This document shows positions 33,846 to 42,081 of a DNA stretch of 64,000 nucleotides, piece after piece. Positions within the stretch are counted from its first letter, which is position 1. Each line of letters starts with the position of its first letter. The notes under the pieces are model-generated. The model saw nothing but the letters and a program-made list of their open reading frames with translations, searched no databases and was not told the origin of the DNA. The position numbers and the translations under genes were made by a program. Source of the DNA: an uncultured Burkholderiales bacterium (lineage in GTDB: Bacteria > Pseudomonadota > Gammaproteobacteria > Burkholderiales > Burkholderiaceae); contig CAMLJY010000036.1 in the NCBI GenBank assembly GCA_946480465.1, forward strand, positions 1-64,000. Reading direction: 5' to 3'.

Positions 33846-34406
33846 ATGCACCCGCCACTGACCGTCTCCACCCGCCCCGGCCGCGGGCTGCGCCGGCTGG
33901 TGTGGCTGGTGCGCCTGCTGGCGGTGGTGGGGGCCGCCGCGCTGCTGGCGGTGCCGCCGATGTTCTGGCTGCAACCGGACTGGGTGAACGACGCGGCGCC
34001 GGCGATGGTGGGCCTGGGTGGCCATCCGATGGTGGTGGACGCGAGGGCACGGCTGCTCGGCGGCCTGGCCAGCCTGCCGGGCGTGCTGCTGGGGCTGGCC
34101 GCGCTGTGGCAGCTGTGGCGCCTGTTCGGCGAGTACGGCGCCGGCCGCGTGTTCGGCGCCGCGGCGCAGCGCCACCTGCGCGGCTTCGCCGCGGCGCTGC
34201 TGGCGTCGGCCCTCGTCACGCCTTTCATGCGCACCGCCGTCGGCATCGCGCTGACGCTGGGCAACCCGCCGGGGCAGAAGGTGCTGGCCTTCACGCTGTC
34301 CTGGAACGACTACCTGTCCATCCTCTGCGGCGCGGTGCTGCTGGCCGTCGCGCTGGTGATGGCCGACGCGGTGCGCCTGGCCGAGGACAACGAGGGCTTC
34401 GTCTGA
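33846..34406 (+). CDS. DUF2975 membrane protein
   Basis: 186 residues, four transmembrane helices (about residues 20-42, 68-88, 112-130, 150-172). The layout and 'LFGEYGAGRVFGAAAQRHLRGFAAALLAS' match DUF2975, a family nearly always encoded next to a small XRE-type regulator, as here. An SD (CCAGGAG) precedes ATG 33846. The stop overlaps the start of the regulator gene by one base (TGATG). The role is unknown; a membrane partner that controls the regulator is the common guess. Confidence 0.85.
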   Translation: MHPPLTVSTRPGRGLRRLVWLVRLLAVVGAAALLAVPPMFWLQPDWVNDAAPAMVGLGGHPMVVDARARLLGGLASLPGVLLGLAALWQLWRLFGEYGAGRVFGAAAQRHLRGFAAALLASALVTPFMRTAVGIALTLGNPPGQKVLAFTLSWNDYLSILCGAVLLAVALVMADAVRLAEDNEGFV

Positions 34407-34627
34407 TGCCCATCGTCGTCCACCTCGACGTGATGCTCGCCAGGCGCAAGATGCGCTCGCGCGAGCTGGCCGACGTCGTCGGCATCACCGAGCAGAACAT
34501 CTCGCTGCTGAAGAGCGGCAAGGTGCGCGGCGTGCGCTTCGAGACGCTGGCGCGCATCTGCGAGGTGCTGCAATGCCAGCCGGGCGACCTGCTCGAATAC
34601 CGACCCGGCACGGACGGCCAGCCGTGA
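34406..34627 (+). CDS. Small XRE/Cro-type helix-turn-helix regulator (YozG-like)
   Basis: 73 residues, almost only a helix-turn-helix domain: 'MLARRKMRSRELADVVGITEQNISLLKSGKVRGVRFETLARICEVLQCQPGDLLEY'. This matches the YozG/DUF2975-associated regulators. It is translationally coupled to the DUF2975 gene (TGATG) and, by a GTGA overlap, to the next gene. It probably binds the GCAAGA/TCTTGC palindrome upstream of the operon. Confidence 0.9.
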   Translation: MPIVVHLDVMLARRKMRSRELADVVGITEQNISLLKSGKVRGVRFETLARICEVLQCQPGDLLEYRPGTDGQP

Positions 34628-35283
34628 CCCCGCTTTCCGTGCAGCGGCGCCCGCGCGCGCCCCGGGCCCTGCCATGGCTGGTGCTGGCCGCGCACCTGCT
34701 GGGGCTGCTGCTCGTCGGCCAGGCACTGCGTCCGCGCGACCGCGCACCGGCCGCCGCGCCGCGCCCGCTGTGGCTGCGGCTGCTGCCCGAGCCCCGCCCA
34801 CGCGCCGAAACGAGCGCAGCGGTGCGCCCGCGCGCGCCATCCCAGGCGCCCGAGCCGCCCAGCCCGCGCGCCGCGCGGACCGAGGCCGAGCATCCCGCCC
34901 CGCCCACCACGCCGGCGCCCGCCAACGCCATCACCCTGCCGCCGGCGGATGGCATGGCAGCCCCGACGGCCGCCCGGCCGCCGGACCCACCGTCCTCCGC
35001 GCCCCTGGACCTGCGCCTGCCCCGCGGCCTGCGCCCGGCACCGCCCCCGGCCGCCCTGGCGCGCGACGATCCCCGTGCCAACACGCAGCACCCCTCGAGC
35101 GAGGAGCGGCTGGCACGCGCGCTCGGCACCGACCAGACCCTGCGCGAGAGCGCACTGCCCGACGGCACGCGCACCTTCCGGCGCGGAAACGGCTGTGTCG
35201 CCGCCCGCCCCGCGCGCGAGAGCCAGCTCAACCCCTACAACCAGAGCATGCAGCCGACACCGCGCCTGATCGACGACTGCTGA
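34624..35283 (+). CDS. Proline-rich single-pass membrane protein coupled to the HTH gene
   Basis: 219 residues from GTG 34624, overlapping the regulator stop (GTGA). One transmembrane helix (about residues 15-33, 'LPWLVLAAHLLGLLLVGQAL') is followed by about 120 residues dominated by Pro, Ala and Arg. A C-terminal part is more ordered: 'RLARALGTDQTLRESALPDGTRTFRRGNGCVAARPARESQLNPYNQS'. The layout recalls a TonB N-terminus and linker without the TonB C-domain. No family was recognised. The coupling suggests it belongs with the DUF2975/HTH unit or is simply a read-through neighbour. Confidence 0.62.
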   Translation: MTPLSVQRRPRAPRALPWLVLAAHLLGLLLVGQALRPRDRAPAAAPRPLWLRLLPEPRPRAETSAAVRPRAPSQAPEPPSPRAARTEAEHPAPPTTPAPANAITLPPADGMAAPTAARPPDPPSSAPLDLRLPRGLRPAPPPAALARDDPRANTQHPSSEERLARALGTDQTLRESALPDGTRTFRRGNGCVAARPARESQLNPYNQSMQPTPRLIDDC

Positions 35284-35398
35284 CGGCCACGGCCCGCATC
35301 CGCGTGAACGGGGGGCTGGCGCCAGCGGTTTCGACAGCCGGCCGAAAGCATCGCTGCCGCATCCTCCGTGCCCCTCGACCACCCGTGACGCGAGCACC

Positions 35399-36301
35399 AT
35401 GGAGGACCTGGCCCCGGCCCGCGCCGACGCCGGCACCGAAACGCCCGCCGCCCCCGGCGGCGGCGAGCCATGGCGCGACGCGCCGGGCAGCGGCCGGCCC
35501 CCCTGCATGCTGGACCCCGCCGACACCGACCGGCTGCTGCAGCTGCTGGACCTGCTGGAGGCGGCGAACAACGAGCAGCAGTTCCGCGACCTGCTGGACG
35601 GCCCCATGCAAGGCCTGCTGCCGCACCGCCGGCTGCTGTGCGGCACCAGCCGCGTGCTGGCCGGGGCGGCCGGCATCGCGCCCCGCTACCTGCTGCTGCA
35701 GCGCTTTCCGGCGGCGTACCTGGAACCGCTGAGCCAACCCGGCGGCCAGTTGCACTGCGTGCTGACCGAACGCTGGCTGCACACCCGTCAGCCGGTGCTG
35801 GCCGACCTGCGGCACGACGCCCGCTCCTGGCCGGCCGGCTGGGTGCTGAATGCGCGCCGGCACGGCTTCGTCAACTTCGCGTCGCACGCCTTCTTCGAGG
35901 CGTCCGGCGCCACCTTCACCCACTTCTGCTTCGCCGACCTGCCCGGGCGCCCGGCGGCACGGCACGCGCAGCTGCTGCGCCTGCTGGTGCCGCACCTGCA
36001 CCTGGCGCTGCTGCGCGTCGCCGGCATCGGCGCGGGCCTGCCGGCGTCCCCGCAGGCGCTGCACCCGCACCAGCTCGAGATCCTGCGCTGGCTGCACGTG
36101 GGCAAGACCAACTGGGAGATCTCGATGATCCTCGGCATGTCGGTGCACAACGTGAAGTACCACGTCGCCCAGTTGCTGGTGAAGCTGGATGCCGCCAACC
36201 GCGTGCATGCCGTGGCCCGTGCGCGCGAGCGCGGCCTGCTGGACGAGCGGCCGGCCCCGGTGCGCACGCTGCCCGGCATGGCCGCGCCCTTTCAGAACTA
36301 G
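35399..36301 (+). CDS. EpsA-like LuxR-family regulator
   Basis: 300 residues. The N-terminal sensor part contains 'LLDLLEAANNEQQFRDLLDGPMQGLLPHRRLLCG' and 'ARRHGFVNFASHAFFEASGATFTHFCFADLP', which match EpsA-type regulators linked to exopolysaccharide and PEP-CTERM/exosortase loci. The C-terminal LuxR helix-turn-helix is 'LHPHQLEILRWLHVGKTNWEISMILGMSVHNVKYHVAQLLVKLDAANRVHAVARA'. The first 35 residues are low-complexity. No polysaccharide genes are adjacent, so it would act in trans. A PEP-CTERM-like protein is encoded at 47,267. Confidence 0.82.
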   Translation: MEDLAPARADAGTETPAAPGGGEPWRDAPGSGRPPCMLDPADTDRLLQLLDLLEAANNEQQFRDLLDGPMQGLLPHRRLLCGTSRVLAGAAGIAPRYLLLQRFPAAYLEPLSQPGGQLHCVLTERWLHTRQPVLADLRHDARSWPAGWVLNARRHGFVNFASHAFFEASGATFTHFCFADLPGRPAARHAQLLRLLVPHLHLALLRVAGIGAGLPASPQALHPHQLEILRWLHVGKTNWEISMILGMSVHNVKYHVAQLLVKLDAANRVHAVARARERGLLDERPAPVRTLPGMAAPFQN

Positions 36302-36393
36302 GACCGAGGTACAGCCGACGGGTCCGGCGGGTCCGGCGAGGCCGACGAGCCCACGCGGCCCTCCCGCGTCGGCGCCTCGGAGCGGTCAGTCGA

Positions 36394-37251
36394 TCACGCG
36401 CCGCGCGCCACCGGCGCGCCCGGCTGCGCGCACCACTCGCTCCACGAGCCGGGATACAGCAGCGCACCGCCCAGGCCGGCCATCTCCATCGCCAGCAGGT
36501 TGTGGCAGCCGGACACGCCCGAACCGCAGTGCTGCACCAGGTCGGCCGGGCTGCGGCCCGCCATCAGCGCCGACCACTCGGCCCGCAGCTGGTCGGCCGG
36601 CTTGAAGCAGCCGTCAGGCGCCAGGTTGTCGCGGAAGCAGCGGTTGGCCGCGCCGGGAATGTGGCCGGCAATGGGGTCCAGGGTTTCGTTCTCGCCACGG
36701 AAGCGGTCCGGCGCCCGGGCATCGACGATCAGCCGGCGGCCGCGGCCGAGCGACGCGCGCAGCTGCCCGAAGTCCAGCGTCTCCACCAGCGGCGGGCGCA
36801 GCGTGAACCGCCCGGCCGGGCGCGGCGGCACCGGGCCGGACTCGACCGCGCCGCCGGCGGCTTGCCAGGCCTGCAGCCCGCCGTCCAGCACCCGCACCGC
36901 GCCATGGCCGGCCCAGCGCAGCATCCACCACGGCCGGCCGGCGTACATGCCCGCGCTGCGGTCGTACACCACCGCGAGCACGTCGTCGTCCAGGCCCAGC
37001 GCGGCCATGCGCTGCGCGAAGACCGCCCGCTCCGGCAAGGGGTGGCGGCCGTTGCGGCCGGTCTTGGGTGCCGACAGGTCGGTGTCGAGGTTCAGGTAGA
37101 TCGCGCCCGGCAGGTGCGCCTCGGCATGGGCGCGCGCGCCGGCCCCGGCATCCGCCAGGTCGAAGCTGCAATCGAAGACCAGCACGCGGGCATCCGGCCG
37201 GGCCAGCATGGCCTTCAGTTCCTCCGCGGAAATCAAGGGAGACAGGTTCAT
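36394..37251 (-). CDS. sseA: 3-mercaptopyruvate/thiosulfate sulfurtransferase
   Basis: 285 residues, two rhodanese domains. The inactive N-terminal domain has 'VLVFDCSFDLADAGAGARAHAEAHLPGAIYLNLDTDLSAP'. The active C-terminal domain has 'LIVDARAPDRFRGENETLDPIAGHIPGAANRCFRDNLAPDG' and the catalytic loop CGSGVSGCHN. A loop beginning CGSGV is typical of mercaptopyruvate sulfurtransferases; rhodaneses usually have CRKGVT. The start ATG 37251 is 2 nt after the acyl-CoA synthetase stop, so it is the last gene of a three-gene operon. Confidence 0.9.
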   Translation of the reverse strand: MNLSPLISAEELKAMLARPDARVLVFDCSFDLADAGAGARAHAEAHLPGAIYLNLDTDLSAPKTGRNGRHPLPERAVFAQRMAALGLDDDVLAVVYDRSAGMYAGRPWWMLRWAGHGAVRVLDGGLQAWQAAGGAVESGPVPPRPAGRFTLRPPLVETLDFGQLRASLGRGRRLIVDARAPDRFRGENETLDPIAGHIPGAANRCFRDNLAPDGCFKPADQLRAEWSALMAGRSPADLVQHCGSGVSGCHNLLAMEMAGLGGALLYPGSWSEWCAQPGAPVARGA

Positions 37252-37253
37252 CG

Positions 37254-39008
37254 TCAGTCGTTCCTCTTCAACTCGCCCGCCACGCGGGCACGCTCTTCTT
37301 CCTGCAGCCGCAGCACCCGGCGCTGCACCTTGCCGGTGGTCGTCATCGGCAGCGCGTCGATGAATTCGATCTCCTTCGGGTACTCGTAGGGCGCGAGGCG
37401 GCCCTTGACGTGCTGCTGCAAGGCCTCCACCAGCGCCGCGTCCCCGACCGCGCCGGGCGCCAGCACCACGTAGGCCTTGACCACCGCGCCGCGGGCCGCG
37501 TCCGGCTTGGGCACCACCGCGGCATTGGCCACGGCCGGATGCTTGACCAGGCAGTTCTCCACCTCGCTCGGGCCGATGCGGTAGCCCGCGGCCTTGAACA
37601 CGTCGTCGCTGCGGCCCTGGTACCAGAGGTAGCCGTCCTCGTCCATGGTGGCGGTGTCGCCGGTGCGGCACCAGCTGTCCGCCGGATCGCCGGTGAACTT
37701 GGCCGCCGTGGCCGCGTCATTCATCCAATAGCCGAGGAAGAACACCGGGTCGGGGTCGCCATGCACGTCGCGCCGGTGCACCGCCACGTCGCCGGGCACG
37801 CCGCGCGCGCACTCGCGGCCCTCGTCGTCGATCACCGCCACGCGGTGGCCCGGGTAGGCCCGGCCCATGCTGCCCGGCCGCGCGGGCCAGCCCGGCAGCA
37901 CCCGGCCCTGCGCATCGAAGGCCCGCTGGCAGTTGCCGACGACGTAATTGATCTCGGTCTGGCCGAACATCTCGTTGACGACCACGCCCAGTTCGTCACG
38001 GCACCAGTTGAACACCGCATCGCCCACCGCCTCGCCGGCGCTCATCACCGCCTCCAGCTTCAGCGCGTAGCGCCGGCGCGGATGCGGCACCGCCTTCATC
38101 ATCGACTTCAGCGCTGTCGGGAACAGGAAGGTGTGGGTGACGCCATGGCGCTGCATCAACTCGAAGGCCGCCTCGGGCTGGAAGCGGCCCTGGTGGGCCA
38201 CGATCTCGCGGCCGAAGTACAGCGTTGGCAGCAGCGCGTCCATCAGGCCGCCGGTCCAGGCCCAGTCGGCCGGCGACCAGAACACCGCCGGCGCGCCGCT
38301 GGACGTGGTGGGAAACCAGTTCTGGCTGCAGACGAAGCCGCTCAGGTTGCCGATGAGCGCCCGGTGCGGGATCAGCGCGCCCTTGGGCGGGCCGGTGGTG
38401 CCGCTGGTGTAGATCAGCACCGCCGCATCGTCGGCCGAGGTGGCGACCGGATCGAAGGCCGGCGCGGCCGCCTCGAGCAGGGCCTGCCAGTCGACGTCCC
38501 CGCGCCCTGCCGCGCCGCCGGCGGCGATCACGCAGGCCAGGCCCGGGCAATCAGGCCGCGCCGTTTGTACGTTATCAACCGTGCCTTCGTCGACGATCGC
38601 CACCCGCGCCCCGCCGTGCGTGATGCGGTAGGCCAGCGCATCCGGCCCGAACAGCATCGACAGCGGCATCGCCACCGCGCCCAGCTGCAGCACCGCGACG
38701 TAGGCCACCGCCGTCTCGAAGCGCTGCGGCATCACGATCGCCACCCGGTCACCGCGGCCGACGCCACGCGCGCGCAGCGCGTTCGACAGCCGATCCGCCG
38801 CGCGCTGCAGCTGGCCGTAGGTGTAGCTGGCCTCGGTGCCGTTCTCGTGCTGCCAGTGGATCGCCACCGCGGCCGGCTGCGTCGCCGCCCAGCGTCCGCA
38901 GCAGGCCCGGGCGATGTTGAAGTCGGCCGGCACCTGCCAACGCAAGGACGCGTGCATCGCGTGGTAGCGATCGGCGCCCGCCGGCGCCGCGATTCGGCCG
39001 GCGCTCAT
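37254..39008 (-). CDS. AMP-forming acyl-CoA synthetase
   Basis: 584 residues from ATG 39008. ANL-superfamily motifs: A3 'LIYTSGTTGPPKGALIPH', A5 'NEMFGQTEINYVVG', A7-A8 'SWCRTGDTATMDEDGYLWYQGRSDDVFKAAGYRIGPSEVE', and the C-domain lysine in 'ALPMTTTGKVQRRVLR'. 'VFWSPADWAWTGGLMDALLPTLYFG' is like the acetyl-CoA/medium-chain (AcsM-like) synthetase group. It activates a short- or medium-chain carboxylate; the exact substrate is not clear. ATG overlaps the GNAT stop by 4 nt (ATGA). Confidence 0.9.
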   Translation of the reverse strand: MSAGRIAAPAGADRYHAMHASLRWQVPADFNIARACCGRWAATQPAAVAIHWQHENGTEASYTYGQLQRAADRLSNALRARGVGRGDRVAIVMPQRFETAVAYVAVLQLGAVAMPLSMLFGPDALAYRITHGGARVAIVDEGTVDNVQTARPDCPGLACVIAAGGAAGRGDVDWQALLEAAAPAFDPVATSADDAAVLIYTSGTTGPPKGALIPHRALIGNLSGFVCSQNWFPTTSSGAPAVFWSPADWAWTGGLMDALLPTLYFGREIVAHQGRFQPEAAFELMQRHGVTHTFLFPTALKSMMKAVPHPRRRYALKLEAVMSAGEAVGDAVFNWCRDELGVVVNEMFGQTEINYVVGNCQRAFDAQGRVLPGWPARPGSMGRAYPGHRVAVIDDEGRECARGVPGDVAVHRRDVHGDPDPVFFLGYWMNDAATAAKFTGDPADSWCRTGDTATMDEDGYLWYQGRSDDVFKAAGYRIGPSEVENCLVKHPAVANAAVVPKPDAARGAVVKAYVVLAPGAVGDAALVEALQQHVKGRLAPYEYPKEIEFIDALPMTTTGKVQRRVLRLQEEERARVAGELKRND

Positions 39009-39484
39009 CGCCCGAAGCGCGCCAGCGCCTCGCCGGTGACTCGGCACAGCCGCCATTCCGGCAGCATCGTCGCGCCCATCCTTTCGTAGAAGCGGATCGC
39101 GTGCTCGTTCCAGTCCAGCACGCTCCATTCGAAGCGGCCATGGCCGCGTTCCACCGCCAGCGCACCCAGCCGGTTCAGCAGCGCCTTGCCGATCCCCAGG
39201 CCGCGGAAGGCGGGCTGGACGTACAGGTCTTCGAGGTACAGGCCGGGCTGGCCGAGGAAGGTGGAGAAATTGGTGAAGAAGAGCGCGAAGCCGACGGCGC
39301 GCCCCTCCATCTCGGCCACCCAGGCCTCGGCCGCCGGCCGTTCGCCGAAGAGGTGCGACTGCAACGCCTCCGGGGTGACCTTCAACAGGTGGGTGAGCTG
39401 TTCGAATTCGGCCAGCTCGGTGATCAACCCGACCAGGGCCGGCACATCCTGCGGCTGCGCAGGGCGAAGTTCAAAGGCAGGCAT
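39005..39484 (-). CDS. GNAT acetyltransferase (spermidine/diamine acetyltransferase-like)
   Basis: 159 residues. GNAT fold: 'LRPAQPQDVPALVGLITELAEFEQLTHLLKVTPEALQSHLFG' at the N-terminus, 'GFALFFTNFSTFLGQPGLYLEDLYVQPAFRGLGIGKALLNRLGALA' with the acetyl-CoA pyrophosphate loop (RGLGIG), and 'EWSVLDWNEHAIRFYERMGA'. This is the pattern of the SSAT-like group. First gene of the operon with acyl-CoA synthetase and sulfurtransferase, joined by ATGA overlap. Confidence 0.88.
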   Translation of the reverse strand: MPAFELRPAQPQDVPALVGLITELAEFEQLTHLLKVTPEALQSHLFGERPAAEAWVAEMEGRAVGFALFFTNFSTFLGQPGLYLEDLYVQPAFRGLGIGKALLNRLGALAVERGHGRFEWSVLDWNEHAIRFYERMGATMLPEWRLCRVTGEALARFGR

Positions 39485-39503
39485 GGCGGCGATTCTGCAC
39501 CGC

Positions 39504-39509
39504 TACAGT
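39504..39509 (+). promoter_or_regulatory. -10-like TACAGT, 6 nt before the start codon
   Basis: TACAGT at 39504-39509 and ATG at 39516, 6-nt gap, no Shine-Dalgarno between. Confidence 0.4.
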
Positions 39510-39515
39510 GGGCCG

Positions 39516-40430
39516 ATGAGCGCCGCCTACACCCCGAAGCGCCCAGCGCGCAGCCTCTGGTTCGACGTGCGCGGCCTGCGCTACCACGCGCTGCTGTGGG
39601 GCGAACTGGAAGCCGCCAGCGCCCGGCGACCGCTGCGCGTGATGATGCACGGCTGGATGGACGTCGGCGCCTCGTTCCAGTTCGTCGCCGACGGCCTGGA
39701 CCCGGGCGCCCCGGTCCTTGCGGCGGACTGGCGCGGCTTCGGCCGCACCGGCAATCCCGGCGCCGACAGCTACTGGTTCCCCGACTACCTGGGCGACCTG
39801 GACGCGCTGCTGGACGCGGTGTCGCCCGGGGCGCCGGTCGACCTGCTGGGGCACAGCATGGGCGGCAACGCGGTGATGGGCTACGCCGGCGTGCGACCCG
39901 CCCGTGTGCGGCGCCTGGTGAACCTGGAAGGCTTCGGCATGCCCGACGTGCCGGCCGACGAGGCGCCAGTGCGCCTGCAGCGCTGGCTGGACGAGTTGAA
40001 GGCCCCGCAGCAGCTGCGCGCCTACGACGACCTGGCCGCGGTGGCGCAGCGCCTGCGCCAGACCAACCCGCGCCTGGCACCGGCGCGCGCCGCCTGGCTG
40101 GCGGCCGAGTGGGCCGAGCAGCAGGCCGATGGCCGCTGGCACCTGCGCGCCGACGCCGCGCACAAACGCGTCAATCCCATCCCGTACCGGGCTGCCGAGG
40201 CGCTGGCGACGTGGCGCCGCATCAGCGCACCGGTGCTGTGGCTGGAAGGCCGCGACAGTCGCACGCCGGCGGCCTGGGGCGACCGCTACCCGCGCGCCGA
40301 GTTCGAGGCGCGCCTGGCCGTGGTGCCGCGCCTGCAGCGCGCGACGATAGCGGACGCCGGCCACATGCTGCACCACGACCAGCCCGAGGCCGTGGCCGCC
40401 GCGATCGAGTCCTTCCTGGCGGCGGACTGA
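39516..40430 (+). CDS. Alpha/beta hydrolase
   Basis: 304 residues from ATG 39516. 'VMMHGWMDVGASFQFVADGL' gives the oxyanion loop, 'DLLGHSMGGNAVMGYAGVRP' the nucleophile serine, 'VLWLEGRDS' the acid region, and 'IADAGHMLHHDQPEAVAAAIESFL' the catalytic His. 'DWRGFGRTGNPGADSYWFPDYLGDLDALL' is a segment seen in a hydrolase subgroup common in Burkholderiales. The substrate is unknown. Divergent from the GNAT operon; the 31-nt gap between starts leaves room only for overlapping promoters. Confidence 0.88.
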   Translation: MSAAYTPKRPARSLWFDVRGLRYHALLWGELEAASARRPLRVMMHGWMDVGASFQFVADGLDPGAPVLAADWRGFGRTGNPGADSYWFPDYLGDLDALLDAVSPGAPVDLLGHSMGGNAVMGYAGVRPARVRRLVNLEGFGMPDVPADEAPVRLQRWLDELKAPQQLRAYDDLAAVAQRLRQTNPRLAPARAAWLAAEWAEQQADGRWHLRADAAHKRVNPIPYRAAEALATWRRISAPVLWLEGRDSRTPAAWGDRYPRAEFEARLAVVPRLQRATIADAGHMLHHDQPEAVAAAIESFLAAD

Positions 40431-40502
40431 GCGCGTGGACCGGCAGCTGGCGATTGACGACCGACCGCCGTGCGCCCCGAGGAGGACGCGCGGCCGCCGC
40501 GG

Positions 40503-40763
40503 CTACTCCCCTTCGTCGATGCCATGCTCGCGGTCGAGCCGGTTCATGTAGACCGCGTAGCCCCAGACGATCGCGCAGTAGGCGATCAGCGCGCCCTGCG
40601 ACGCGAACCAGTGGCTGAAAGGCAGCCCCAGCACACGGATGGCGAAGTCCGGCGCGAACCACGTGAGCACGAAGCTGAGCGCGAACCACAGCGCCAGCAA
40701 GGCCGCGGTCACGCGCAGCGTCTTGTGCCAGTAGCGGCGGTGGGCGGGTTCGGACGCGGTCAT
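40503..40763 (-). CDS. DUF4212 small symporter subunit, orphan
   Basis: 86 residues with two transmembrane helices (about residues 16-36 and 54-72). 'RRYWHKTLRVTAALLALWFALSFVLTWFAPDF' and 'GLPFSHWFASQGALIAYCAIVWGYAVYMNRLDREHGI' are the DUF4212 hallmarks. This subunit is normally followed directly by a large sodium:solute symporter (ActP-like). Here the downstream position is occupied by the convergent hydrolase gene, so the partner is missing from the locus. A 13-bp interrupted inverted repeat lies upstream. Confidence 0.88.
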   Translation of the reverse strand: MTASEPAHRRYWHKTLRVTAALLALWFALSFVLTWFAPDFAIRVLGLPFSHWFASQGALIAYCAIVWGYAVYMNRLDREHGIDEGE

Positions 40764-40824
40764 CGAAGGTCGGGGGGCAGGCGAGCGGGGACCGGAAAAC
40801 GCAGGACGGCGGCGACGCCCCTGT

Positions 40825-40855
40825 CGGCACCATGGTGCGCGAGCGCACCGTGCCG
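40825..40855. promoter_or_regulatory. 13-bp interrupted inverted repeat between DUF4212 and prfB
   Basis: CGGCAC (40825-40830), bulge CAT, GGTGCGC (40834-40840), loop GA, GCGCACC (40843-40849), GTGCCG (40850-40855). Apart from the 3-nt bulge the pairing is perfect. It could be an operator or a terminator-like stem in the divergent region. Confidence 0.45.
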
Positions 40856-40972
40856 GCGATCGGTGAAAACCCGCGCATCATGGCCCGACGGCCGTCGTGC
40901 CCTCGGGCTGCGCCCCACCGGCCGCGTGGACACCCCATGCGAGAATCCGCGCTTCGCCAAAACGCCACCACC

Positions 40973-42077
40973 ATGGACATCGAACGCGTCAACGCCATCG
41001 GCTCGCTGCTCGCCGACCTGAGCGCCCGTACCGAGCAGCTTCGGGGGTATCTTTGACTACGATCGCAAAGCCCTGCGATTGAACGAAGTCAACGCCGCGC
41101 TGGAAAACCCCAGCGTCTGGAACGAGCCCAAGCGAGCGCAAGAGCTGGGCAAGGAAAAGAAGAACCTCGAGACCGTGGTCGAGACCATCGACCACCTGGC
41201 GAGCAACCTCGCCGACAACACCGAGCTTTATGAAATGTCGAAGGCCGACGAGGATTTCGACGGACTGGTCGCGATCGAAGCCGACGCGCGCAAGCTCGAG
41301 GAGACCGTCGAGCAGCTCGAATTCCGCCGCATGTTCAGCAACCCGGCGGACCCCAGCAACTGCTTCATCGACATCCAGGCCGGCGCCGGCGGCACCGAGG
41401 CCTGCGACTGGGCCGGCATGCTGCTGCGCCAGTACCTGAAGTACTGCGAGCGCAAGGGCTTCAAGGCCACGGTGGAAGACGAGACCCCCGGCGACGTGGC
41501 CGGCATCAAGAGCGCGACCATCAAGATCGAGGGTGACTACGCCTTCGGCCACCTGCGCACCGAGACCGGCGTGCACCGCCTGGTGCGCAAGAGCCCGTTC
41601 GACTCCGCGGGCGGCCGCCACACCAGCTTCGCGTCGATCTTCTGCTACCCGGAGATCGACGACTCGATCGAGATCGACATCAACCCGGCGGACGTGCGCA
41701 CCGACACCTTCCGCGCCTCCGGCGCCGGCGGCCAGCACATCAACAAGACCGACTCGGCGGTGCGCCTGACGCACATCCCGACCGGCATCGTGGTGCAGTG
41801 CCAGGACGGCCGCAGCCAGCACAGCAACCGCGACGTCGCCTGGCAGCGCCTGCGCTCGCGCCTGTACGACCACGAGATGCGCAAGCGCATGGAAGAGCAG
41901 CAGAAGCTGGAAGACACCAAGACCGACGTCGGCTGGGGCCACCAGATCCGCAGCTACGTGCTCGACCAGAGCCGCATCAAGGACCTGCGCACCAACGTGG
42001 AAATCTCCAACACGCAGAAGGTGCTGGACGGCGACCTGGACACCTTCATCGTCGCCAGCCTCAAGCAAGGGTTGTGA
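40973..42077 (+). CDS. prfB: Peptide chain release factor 2 (programmed +1 frameshift)
   Basis: Two segments: 40973-41053 (27 codons, ending RGYL), then 41055-42077 in the +1 frame; total 367 residues. It recognises UGA and UAA stops. Motifs are the SPF-type anticodon tripeptide in '[13 protein letters not shown]' and the catalytic GGQ in '[20 protein letters not shown]'. The in-frame UGA at 41054-41056 is the autoregulatory sensor of RF2 level. A -10-like GAGAAT sits about 28 nt upstream of the start. The HAD gene follows after 4 nt. Confidence 0.97.
41043..41056 (+). promoter_or_regulatory. RF2 frameshift site
   Basis: Internal Shine-Dalgarno-like GGGGGT (41043-41048), slippery CTT (41051-41053) and TGA followed by C (41054-41057). 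This is the classic autoregulatory arrangement; when RF2 is scarce the ribosome slips from CTT to TTT and reads GAC next. Confidence 0.95.
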
Positions 42078-42081
42078 TGCG

